The notes beneath the pieces were generated by a model. That model was not told the origin of the DNA, searched no databases, and saw only the letters and a program-made list of their open reading frames with translations. From Burkholderiales bacterium (lineage in GTDB: Bacteria; Pseudomonadota; Gammaproteobacteria; Burkholderiales; JAEUOS01), in contig CANGUJ010000218.1 in the NCBI GenBank assembly GCA_947456845.1, positions 1 to 6,786 on the forward strand: a stretch of 6,786 nucleotides of DNA. The letters are read 5' to 3'. Positions 1-5,573 of this stretch are shown in pieces (position 1 is the stretch's first letter; each line of letters begins with the position of its first letter). The position numbers and the translations under genes were made by a program.

Positions 1-100
1 CCCATCTGGCGGGGATGCGTGAAAAGGTGTCGTTGCCCCGAGTGCCTGGACCACGGCGATGCCGCGCTCCGCGCCTCATCAAGCGGGCAAAGACGTGAGT
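1..100. other. Window-edge stretch downstream of rarA, no gene identified
   Basis: This 100-bp stretch lies beyond the rarA stop codon. On the minus strand, the direction of the operon, no frame gives a start followed by a recognisable protein. In E. coli serS follows rarA, but a SerS-like N-terminus is not visible, so serS, if present, would begin outside the window. On the plus strand one frame is open from the edge to a TGA at 96-98, about 31 residues, and resembles nothing I know. There is no GC-rich hairpin followed by a T run on either strand, so no intrinsic terminator for rarA can be called. Confidence 0.4.
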
Positions 101-1471
101 TTATCTTTTATCGCCGCGCTGCCTTGCGCTCTCGCGATCCAGCGAGCGCAGGTAGTCGAGTTTTTCGCGGATCTTGATTTCCATGCCCCTGGCCACCGGC
201 CGATACCAGTTCACCTCGGGAAAATCGGCCGGAAAGTAGTCCTCGCCGGCCGCATAGCCGCCTTCTTCGTCATGGGCATAGCGATATTCGCGGCCGAAGC
301 CCATGTCCTTCATCATCCGCGTCGGTGCGTTGCGCAGGTGCACCGGCACCGGCCGCGTCTGGTCCTGGGCAACGAAGGCGCGTACCGCGTTGTAGGCCTC
401 GTAGACCGCGTTGGACTTGGGCGCCACCGCGAGATACAGCACGGCTTCCGCCAGCGCCAGTTCGCCTTCGGGCGAGCCCAACCGCTCGTAGGTTTCCGCG
501 GCATCCAGCGTGAGCCGCAGCGCGCGCGGGTCGGCCAGGCCGATATCCTCGCTGGCCATGCGCACCAGGCGCCTGGCCAGGTATCGCGGGTCGGCGCCGC
601 CATCGAGCATGCGCACAAACCAATAGAGCGACGCATCGGGATTGGAGCCCCGCACCGATTTGTGCAGCGCGCTGATCTGGTCGTAGAACTGGTCGCCGCC
701 CTTGTCGAAGCGCCGCAGGTTCTGCGAGAGCGAAGTGGCGATGAATTCGCCGCCGATCACCGACAGGCCTTGCGCAAGCGCCGCCGTGGTGACGATCTCG
801 AATGCGTTCAGGATGCGCCGCGCATCGCCGTCGGCCCATCCGATCAGCCGGCCGATGGCATCCTCGTCCAGCATCACGCCGCCCGCGTGCGCCGCCGCAC
901 GCGCCAGTAGGCCGCGCATGTCGTCCGCGTTCAAGGGCTGCAACACGTACACCGTGGCACGCGAGAGCAACGCCCCGTTGACCTCGAACGACGGGTTCTC
1001 GGTAGTGGCCCCGATGAACGTGAAGAGCCCGCTTTCCACGTAGGGCAGGAAGGCATCCTGCTGGCTCTTGTTGAAGCGGTGCACCTCGTCGACGAAGAGG
1101 ATGGTCGAACGTCCGCGCGCGCGCGCCTCTTCCGCGCTCTTCACCGCCTCACGGATCTCCTTGACCCCGCCCAGCACGGCCGAGATGGCCTGGAACTCGG
1201 CGTTGAAGCCGCGCGCCATCAGCCGGGCGAGCGTGGTCTTGCCGACCCCCGGGGGGCCCCACAGGATCATCGAATGCGCCTTGCCGGCGGCAAATGCGAC
1301 CCGCAGAGGCATCCCCGGCCCCAGCAGGTGGGCCTGGCCGATCACCTCGTCGAGGTCGCGCGGGCGCAGCACCTCGGCCAGCGGCGCCGCGCCCGGCGAA
1401 TGCGGGCCCGTGTCCGGTCGACCTGGCGCGGCTGCGGGTTCTTCCTGATCGAAAAGGGAGGCGTTGGTCAA
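101..1471 (-). CDS. rarA: Replication-associated recombination protein A (RarA/MgsA), AAA+ ATPase
   Basis: RarA is a cytoplasmic AAA+ ATPase of the clamp-loader/RuvB-like group that acts at stalled replication forks. With the start used here it has 456 residues, against 447 in E. coli. The ATPase core is complete: Walker A GPPGVGKT at 72-79, Walker B ILFVDEVHRFNK at 124-135, sensor 1 GATTENPS at 154-161, arginine-finger SRA at 170-172 and sensor-2 GDARR at 215-219. The C-terminal tetramerisation region is also intact, with ALHKSVRGS, APKSNAVY, PVHLRNAPT and EYRYAHDE blocks. The start is a TTG 40 bp after the lolA stop. It gives an N-terminus beginning TNASLFDQ, and no ATG or GTG in the gap is in frame. 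An upstream ATG at 1570 would place 33 unconserved residues inside lolA. No clear ribosome binding site precedes the TTG. RarA is probably co-transcribed with lolA and ftsK. Confidence 0.96.
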   Translation of the reverse strand: MTNASLFDQEEPAAAPGRPDTGPHSPGAAPLAEVLRPRDLDEVIGQAHLLGPGMPLRVAFAAGKAHSMILWGPPGVGKTTLARLMARGFNAEFQAISAVLGGVKEIREAVKSAEEARARGRSTILFVDEVHRFNKSQQDAFLPYVESGLFTFIGATTENPSFEVNGALLSRATVYVLQPLNADDMRGLLARAAAHAGGVMLDEDAIGRLIGWADGDARRILNAFEIVTTAALAQGLSVIGGEFIATSLSQNLRRFDKGGDQFYDQISALHKSVRGSNPDASLYWFVRMLDGGADPRYLARRLVRMASEDIGLADPRALRLTLDAAETYERLGSPEGELALAEAVLYLAVAPKSNAVYEAYNAVRAFVAQDQTRPVPVHLRNAPTRMMKDMGFGREYRYAHDEEGGYAAGEDYFPADFPEVNWYRPVARGMEIKIREKLDYLRSLDRESARQRGDKR

Positions 1472-1511
1472 GGCGAGTCGGCGCTGCTGGCGCGCCCGAT
1501 TGCACCGGCCG

Positions 1512-2150
1512 CTACTTGCCGTCGGCGCCGAACACGTCGGCCCCCTTGGGCGGCGTGAAGCGGAAGGCATCCGCCGTCAGCACGGGGTTGCGTTCCATCT
1601 TGCCGAACTGCAGCACCGAGGTCTGGCCGAAGCTGTCCTTGAGTTCCATCGCGGCGAGCACGGCGACACCCCCTTCGACGCGCATGCCGATGCGGACCAG
1701 TTCGAAGGTCGTGTCCCTGGACTTCGGCACCGCGATCAGCCATTCCAGCCCATCCTTGCTGCCGCCATCCTTCAGGTCGAAGTTCTTTTCCAGGTCGTCA
1801 TTGCCGGCCAGGATCGCCGCCGGGCTCTGGCCCAGTGCGCCGTCGAGTTTCCTGACCGTCACCTGGTTCAGGTCGCGGTCGTGGATCCACAATCTCTCGC
1901 CGTCCCCCACGATGGACTGCTCATAGGGCTTTTCGTACACCCACCTGAACTTGCCCGGCCGCTGGAAGGTGAACGATCCGGACACCGGGTTCGAAGTCTT
2001 GCCCGACTTGTTGACCACCACCTGTGTGAAGGTGGTCTTGCCGGAACGCGTTGCGCGGACGAATTCCCGCAGGGCATCGAGTGCGGCGGCCTCTCCGCGT
2101 AGCGGCGCCAGCGCCGTTGCCACAAGCAGTATGCGGACCAGGTGTTTCAT
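1512..2150 (-). CDS. lolA: Outer-membrane lipoprotein carrier protein LolA
   Basis: LolA is the periplasmic chaperone that takes lipoproteins from the LolCDE transporter at the inner membrane and hands them to LolB at the outer membrane. The 212-residue product (203 in E. coli) has a Sec signal peptide: K2, H3 and R6 are the charged end, residues 7-17 the hydrophobic core, and cleavage is likely around the alanines at 21-23. The mature part carries the family pattern FTQ at 41-43, then QRPGKFRW at 63-70, where R64 aligns with E. coli mature R43, a residue needed for cargo transfer. GDGERLWIHD at 82-91 and FRFTPPKGADV near the C-terminus also match the family. The ATG overlaps the ftsK TGA by four bases (ATGA), which indicates translational coupling, and there is no good Shine-Dalgarno of its own. 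rarA follows 40 bp downstream. Confidence 0.96.
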   Translation of the reverse strand: MKHLVRILLVATALAPLRGEAAALDALREFVRATRSGKTTFTQVVVNKSGKTSNPVSGSFTFQRPGKFRWVYEKPYEQSIVGDGERLWIHDRDLNQVTVRKLDGALGQSPAAILAGNDDLEKNFDLKDGGSKDGLEWLIAVPKSRDTTFELVRIGMRVEGGVAVLAAMELKDSFGQTSVLQFGKMERNPVLTADAFRFTPPKGADVFGADGK

Positions 2151-4450
2151 TCGACCCGCGCCGGCGCCAGGATGTCGCGATTGCCGTTCGATTGCATGGG
2201 CGACACCAGCCCGGCCTTCTCCATCGCCTCAAGCAGCCGCGCGGCGCGGTTGTAGCCGATGCGCAGATGCCGCTGCACCAGCGAAATCGAGGCCCGCTTG
2301 TTGCGCAGCACGACCTCGACCGCCTGGTCGTACAGCGCGTCAGCCTCGGCGTTGCCCCCCTCGCCGCCCTCGCCACCGTCCTCGCCCTCCAGAACCCCGC
2401 CCTCGAGGATGCCCTCGATGTAGTTGGTGGGGCCGAGCTTCTTGAGGTAGCTCACCACATGGTGAACCTCGTCATCGGCGACGTAGGCACCATGCACGCG
2501 CTGCGGCAAGCCGGTGCCCGGCGGCAGGTAGAGCATGTCGCCCTGCCCGAGCAGGGACTCCGCCCCCATCTGGTCGAGGATGGTGCGCGAGTCGATCTTG
2601 GAAGACACCTGGAACGCCATGCGGGTCGGAATGATGGCCTTGATCAGGCCGGTGATCACATCAACGCTCGGGCGCTGGGTGGCGAGGACAAGATGAATGC
2701 CCGACGCGCGCGCCTTTTGCGCCAGGCGGGCGATGAGTTCCTCGATTTTCTTGCCGGCCACCATCATCAGGTCGGCCAGTTCGTCGATCACCACCACGAT
2801 GAAGGGCAGGTGCTCGAGCGGCTCGGGCGATTCCGGGGTCAGCGTGAACGGGTTGGTCAGCGGCTTGCCGGCCGCCTTCGCCTCGGCCACCTTGGCGTTG
2901 AATCCCGCCAGGTTGCGCACCCCCTGGGAACTCATCAGCTTGTAGCGCCGTTCCATCTCGGCCACGCACCAGTTGAGCGCATTGGCCGCCTGCTTCATGT
3001 CGGTCACCACCGGCGCGAGCAGATGCGGAATGTCGCCGTAGACGCTCATTTCAAGCATCTTCGGGTCGATCAGGATCAGGCGCACGTCCCTGGCCTCGGC
3101 CTTGTAGAGCAGCGACAGCAGCATGGCGTTGATGCCCACCGACTTGCCCGAACCGGTCGTGCCGGCCACCAGCAGGTGCGGCATGCGCTGCAGGTCGGCC
3201 ACCACCGGCTTGCCGGCGATGTCCTTGCCGAGCGCGATGGTCAGCATGGAGGCATTGTCGTTGTAGACCTGCGAGCCGAGAATCTCGGACAGGCGCACGA
3301 TCTGCCGCTTGGGGTTCGGCAACTCCAGGCCCATCAGGCTCTTGCCGGGAATGGTCTCGACCACGCGGATGGACACCAGCGAAAGCGCGCGCGCCAGGTC
3401 TTTGGCCAGCCCGACGATCTGGCTGCCCTTCACGCCGGTGGCGGGCTCGATCTCGTAGCGCGTGATCACCGGGCCGGGGTAGGCCGCCTTGACCTCCGCC
3501 TGCACGCCGAAATCCTTGAGCTTCTTCTCGATCAGGCGCGAGGTGAACTCGACGGTGTCTGCGCTCACGGACTCCTGTTGCGCCGCCGCGGCATCGAGCA
3601 GGTGCAGCGGCGGCAGCCCGCTATCGGGCAAGTCGGAGAACAGCGGCACCTGTTTCTCCTTTTCAACCCGCGGCGACTGCGGCACCGCCACCACCTGGGG
3701 TTCGATGCGGATCTCCGGCCGCGCCGCGAAAAGCTCGCGGCGTTCCTCTTCGACGATGTGCTCGCGCTCCACCAAGGCGATCTCGCCGGCTTCGCGGTCG
3801 CGCCTTTCGTCGCGCTTGCGGCGGAAATGGATCCAGGCATTCTCGATCGCCCCGCCCAGGCGCTCGGCCAGCGAAATCCACGACAGCCCGGTCAGCAGCG
3901 AAAACCCGATGGCCATGCCGACGATGGCCGCCAGCGTCGCCCCCGTAAAGCCCAACTGGGACTTCAGCACCCCGCCCAGGACCATGCCGGTCATGCCCCC
4001 GGGGGCCAGCGGCAGCCCCGCCTTCAGGGTATGGAAGCGCAAGGCCTCGACGGTAGCGCTGGCGACGAGCAGAAGGACGAATCCGCCGAGCAGCGCGACC
4101 AGCGAGCGCCGGTCAAGCACGGTGGCGTCCTCGCCGAGACTGGCGTCGGACAGGCGCCGGTATCCGGCCACCACCAGGTAGCCAAACAGCACCACCGACC
4201 ACCAGGCGGACAATCCGAACGCGTAAAGAAGAAGGTCCGCGACGTAGGCGCCGAACCTGCCGCCGGCATTGCCGACCGCAGCGCCGGTCGCCTCGTGCGA
4301 CCAGCCGGCATCGCCCCTGCCGTAGGTTGCCAGAATCAGCACCAGGTAAATGCCGCATCCCACGAAGGCGATCCAGCGCGACTCGCGCAGCAGGCGGGCC
4401 GCGCGCGACACACCAAGTGTACCGGTCAGGTCGGCGCGCTCTGCGTTCAT
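2147..4450 (-). CDS. ftsK: DNA translocase FtsK
   Basis: FtsK is a septum-anchored hexameric motor that pumps DNA toward the dif site and activates XerCD to resolve chromosome dimers. The chosen ATG gives 767 residues, much shorter than E. coli FtsK (1329) because the linker is only about 100 residues. Hydrophobic segments lie near 26-43, 72-96, 116-134 and 171-192. A charged linker (about 205-295) leads to the motor, with Walker A AGTTGSGKS at 429-437, Walker B VVVIDELADLM at 552-562 and LATQRPSVDVITG at 589-601. A Gly/Glu-rich stretch (689-699) joins it to the winged-helix gamma domain (about 704-761), which in this family reads polar KOPS-type sequences. The frame stays open upstream to an ATG at 4552, but those 34 extra residues are Arg/Pro/Gly-rich and unlike the family N-terminus. 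The 123-bp gap to the upstream regulator gene contains a TATAAT. The stop overlaps lolA. Confidence 0.97.
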   Translation of the reverse strand: MNAERADLTGTLGVSRAARLLRESRWIAFVGCGIYLVLILATYGRGDAGWSHEATGAAVGNAGGRFGAYVADLLLYAFGLSAWWSVVLFGYLVVAGYRRLSDASLGEDATVLDRRSLVALLGGFVLLLVASATVEALRFHTLKAGLPLAPGGMTGMVLGGVLKSQLGFTGATLAAIVGMAIGFSLLTGLSWISLAERLGGAIENAWIHFRRKRDERRDREAGEIALVEREHIVEEERRELFAARPEIRIEPQVVAVPQSPRVEKEKQVPLFSDLPDSGLPPLHLLDAAAAQQESVSADTVEFTSRLIEKKLKDFGVQAEVKAAYPGPVITRYEIEPATGVKGSQIVGLAKDLARALSLVSIRVVETIPGKSLMGLELPNPKRQIVRLSEILGSQVYNDNASMLTIALGKDIAGKPVVADLQRMPHLLVAGTTGSGKSVGINAMLLSLLYKAEARDVRLILIDPKMLEMSVYGDIPHLLAPVVTDMKQAANALNWCVAEMERRYKLMSSQGVRNLAGFNAKVAEAKAAGKPLTNPFTLTPESPEPLEHLPFIVVVIDELADLMMVAGKKIEELIARLAQKARASGIHLVLATQRPSVDVITGLIKAIIPTRMAFQVSSKIDSRTILDQMGAESLLGQGDMLYLPPGTGLPQRVHGAYVADDEVHHVVSYLKKLGPTNYIEGILEGGVLEGEDGGEGGEGGNAEADALYDQAVEVVLRNKRASISLVQRHLRIGYNRAARLLEAMEKAGLVSPMQSNGNRDILAPARVE

Positions 4451-4456
4451 GCGCGG

Positions 4457-4462
4457 ATTATA
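4457..4462 (-). promoter_or_regulatory. Candidate -10 box of the ftsK promoter
   Basis: Read on the minus strand, a perfect sigma-70 consensus TATAAT ends six bases before the ftsK ATG (4450-4448), in otherwise very GC-rich sequence. The predicted transcription start would fall at or next to the A of the ATG. The bases at the usual -35 distance (about 4480-4486) are GC-only and do not match TTGACA. No Shine-Dalgarno sequence precedes the ATG. Either this promoter makes a leaderless ftsK transcript, or the match is chance and ftsK is read from further upstream. Confidence 0.4.
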
Positions 4463-4538
4463 GGCGGGCGACCCGGGCGGCCGCGTGCGACCTGAGGCGC
4501 CAGCATGGCAGGCAAACCGCTTGCGATGAGCTCGGCAC

Positions 4539-4570
4539 GGCGCGCCCGCCACATCGATGCGACGCGCGCC
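4539..4570. repeat. 7-bp GC-only inverted repeat between the Crp-type gene and ftsK
   Basis: GGCGCGC at 4539-4545 and GCGCGCC at 4564-4570 are perfect inverted arms around an 18-base loop that itself contains the palindrome CATCGATG (4552-4559). The structure starts four bases after the stop codon of the regulator gene (4574) in transcription direction. It could slow RNA polymerase or protect the 3' end of that message. No T run follows, so it is not a standard intrinsic terminator, and such GC repeats occur by chance in this composition. Confidence 0.25.
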
Positions 4571-4573
4571 GCT

Positions 4574-5248
4574 TCAAAGCGTGGATGCGAGCCGTTCACG
4601 CAAGGCGATCGCGCCGTCGGGCATCACTTCGATATAGCCCTCGACCTCGAGACCCTTCATCACGCGGCTGACCATTTCGCGCGATGCGCCGATCATCTTG
4701 GCGATATCCTGGCGCGGCAACTTCCGCCTGACCACCTTGCGCCCGCCGACCTCTTCGGAGAACTCGAGCAGCACGCGCGCCACGCGCCCGTAGACGTCGA
4801 GCAGGGCCAGGCTCTCGATCTTGCGGTCCGCTTCGCGCAGGCGCTTGACCAGGCTGCGGATGATCACCATGGCCAACTCGAAGTTGTTTTTCAGGAGCGC
4901 GTTGAAATCCTCCTTGGACAGCACCACGAATTCGCTCTGCTCGGTGGTGACCACCGAGGCCGCGCGCGGCGCGCCGTCGAGCAGTCCCAGCTCCCCCACG
5001 AAGTCCCCGGGACCGAGCACCGCCAGAATGACCTCCTTGCCTTCGTCGTCGGACATCTGCACCTTGATGCGACCGGCAATGACGATGTACAGGCTGTCGG
5101 TAGGGTCGCCAGCCTTGATGATCGTGCGGTTCTTGGGCGCCGACTTGCGCGCCATGACGGCGGAAAGCGCATGCAACTGCGCGTCGTCGAGAACCGCGAA
5201 CAGGGGAACGTTGCGCAGGATGCCGACGTGAATGCTTGGATGGGCCAT
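4574..5248 (-). CDS. Crp/Fnr-family transcriptional regulator
   Basis: This is a 224-residue cytoplasmic DNA-binding regulator with the full CRP layout. A cyclic-nucleotide-binding-type beta barrel spans about 15-125, including SLYIVIAGRIKV at 52-63 and the phosphate-cassette-like GELGLLDGAPRAAS at 85-98. The dimerisation helix covers about 124-150, the hinge is LDVYGRVARVLL at 150-161, and the winged helix-turn-helix lies at about 176-208. The recognition helix SREMVSRVMKGLE (189-201) keeps Arg190, Glu191 and Arg195, equivalent to CRP R180, E181 and R185. The protein has no cysteine, which excludes an Fnr-type iron-sulphur sensor. Several cAMP contacts of CRP are changed, so the ligand is unknown. 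The ATG has a strong Shine-Dalgarno (GGGGAG, 8 bases upstream). The gene lies between divergent trxB and co-directional ftsK; its targets cannot be read from the sequence, though self-regulation or trxB control is plausible. Confidence 0.93.
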   Translation of the reverse strand: MAHPSIHVGILRNVPLFAVLDDAQLHALSAVMARKSAPKNRTIIKAGDPTDSLYIVIAGRIKVQMSDDEGKEVILAVLGPGDFVGELGLLDGAPRAASVVTTEQSEFVVLSKEDFNALLKNNFELAMVIIRSLVKRLREADRKIESLALLDVYGRVARVLLEFSEEVGGRKVVRRKLPRQDIAKMIGASREMVSRVMKGLEVEGYIEVMPDGAIALRERLASTL

Positions 5249-5256
5249 GCTCGCTA

Positions 5257-5262
5257 CTCCCC
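5257..5262 (-). promoter_or_regulatory. Ribosome binding site of the Crp/Fnr-type gene
   Basis: On the minus strand GGGGAG lies 8 bases before the ATG at 5248-5246, a near-ideal Shine-Dalgarno and spacing. It fixes the start codon. It is the only strong ribosome binding site in this window: ftsK, lolA and rarA have none comparable. Confidence 0.75.
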
Positions 5263-5381
5263 AAATTCCACCAGTTCGAGAAAACTACCGCCTCGTCATC
5301 ACGCCGGGCGCTACGCCGGCATACAGTCGGGCTATCCGGCTGACCGGCAGGCATGGCATTCGATCCATATCGCCACGCCCC

Positions 5382-5414
5382 TTCCGGCCGCATCGCCGGA
5401 ATCCGGACGCGGCC
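5382..5414. repeat. Overlapping GC-rich inverted repeats that exclude each other
   Basis: TTCCGGC at 5382-5388 and GCCGGAA at 5395-5401 form a perfect 7-bp inverted repeat with a 6-base centre. GGCCGC at 5386-5391 pairs equally well with GCGGCC at 5409-5414, enclosing a small CCGG-AAT-CCGG repeat (5396-5406). The two foldings share bases and cannot coexist. The cluster lies about 135 bp upstream of the regulator start and 40-75 bp upstream of the candidate trxB -10 box, where an operator would fit. Its function is unknown. Confidence 0.5.
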
Positions 5415-5454
5415 ATGGCGCTGCGCCGCACCAAAAGGGCAGGCCATGTCGATA

Positions 5455-5463
5455 TGGGATAAT
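5455..5463 (+). promoter_or_regulatory. Candidate extended -10 promoter element for trxB
   Basis: TG at 5455-5456, one base, then GATAAT at 5458-5463 (five of six matches to TATAAT) gives the extended -10 pattern TGN-TATAAT on the trxB strand. The -35 position 17 bases upstream (about 5435-5440) is a poor match, which an extended -10 can tolerate. Transcription would start near 5470, giving a leader of about 100 bases that includes the 9-bp inverted repeat. A weaker alternative -10, TATAGC at 5541-5546, lies closer to the gene. Confidence 0.35.
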
Positions 5464-5497
5464 CCAGCGCTTCACGGGGTATGCCGCCAACATGCCG

Positions 5498-5525
5498 GAA
5501 AACATCAGGCAATTTCGATGTTTTC
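5498..5525. repeat. Perfect 9-bp inverted repeat upstream of trxB (candidate operator or leader hairpin)
   Basis: GAAAACATC at 5498-5506 and GATGTTTTC at 5517-5525 are exact reverse complements separated by 10 bases, with arm centres 19 bp apart, nearly two helical turns. This suits a dimeric regulator binding one DNA face; in RNA it would be a 9-bp stem with a 10-base loop. It ends 48 bases before the trxB ATG, downstream of the candidate extended -10 and close to the -35 position of the weaker TATAGC box. The stem is AT-rich and its T run is inside the arm, so it does not look like a standard terminator. The regulator that might bind is not known; the arms do not resemble CRP or Fnr half-sites. 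Confidence 0.6.
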
Positions 5526-5573
5526 AAGCACTTTCTCAAGTATAGCCACAAATTTTTGCAAGAGCTCGCCTCC

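Larger units (their letters stand above)
5249..5573. other. Divergent intergenic region between the Crp/Fnr-type gene and trxB
   Basis: This 325-bp stretch separates two divergent genes and must hold the promoters for both. No open frame in it looks like a protein. Next to the regulator gene is its ribosome binding site. The middle (5382-5414) holds nested GC-rich inverted repeats. An extended -10 sequence facing trxB lies at 5455-5463. The last 75 bases before trxB are markedly richer in A and T than the rest of the window and contain a perfect 9-bp inverted repeat (5498-5525) and a short direct repeat (5522-5540). I found no CRP-like TGTGA-N6-TCACA, Fnr-like TTGAT-N4-ATCAA or LexA-like CTGT-N8-ACAG site. 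No clear promoter for the regulator gene stands out. Confidence 0.8.

Noticed and set aside
1..98. Plus-strand partial frame ending at 96-98, and a minus-strand serS start
   Set aside because: Neither gives recognisable residues. serS is expected only from synteny and its N-terminus is not seen.
59..910. 283-codon open frame antisense to rarA
   Set aside because: It is in codon register with rarA and lacks any recognisable motif. It is explained by the absence of TTA, CTA and TCA codons in rarA.
1464..2102. 212-codon open frame antisense to lolA
   Set aside because: It is in codon register with lolA and shows no domain or signal. lolA itself is convincing.
2051..4495. 814-codon open frame on the plus strand, antisense to ftsK
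   Set aside because: It shares codon register with ftsK, so it can only be stopped where ftsK uses TTA, CTA or TCA, which are rare codons at this GC level. The product is a His/Gln/Arg/Gly-rich string with no known domain.
4451..4552. 34-residue N-terminal extension of FtsK from an ATG at 4552
   Set aside because: It is Arg/Pro/Gly/His-rich, unlike FtsK N-termini, and overlaps the TATAAT element.
4505..5545. 346-codon plus-strand frame antisense to the Crp/Fnr-type gene and into the intergenic region
   Set aside because: It is in codon register with the regulator gene, and its extension past 5248 has no protein-like features.
5481..5573. In-frame 31-residue N-terminal extension of trxB
   Set aside because: TrxB homologs begin about 10 residues before the first FAD motif, which fits the ATG at 5574. 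The extension is coded by AT-rich DNA holding an inverted repeat and probable regulatory sequence.
5249..5573. CRP, Fnr or LexA operator in the intergenic region
   Set aside because: I scanned by eye for TGTGA-N6-TCACA, TTGAT-N4-ATCAA and CTGT-N8-ACAG and found no acceptable match.
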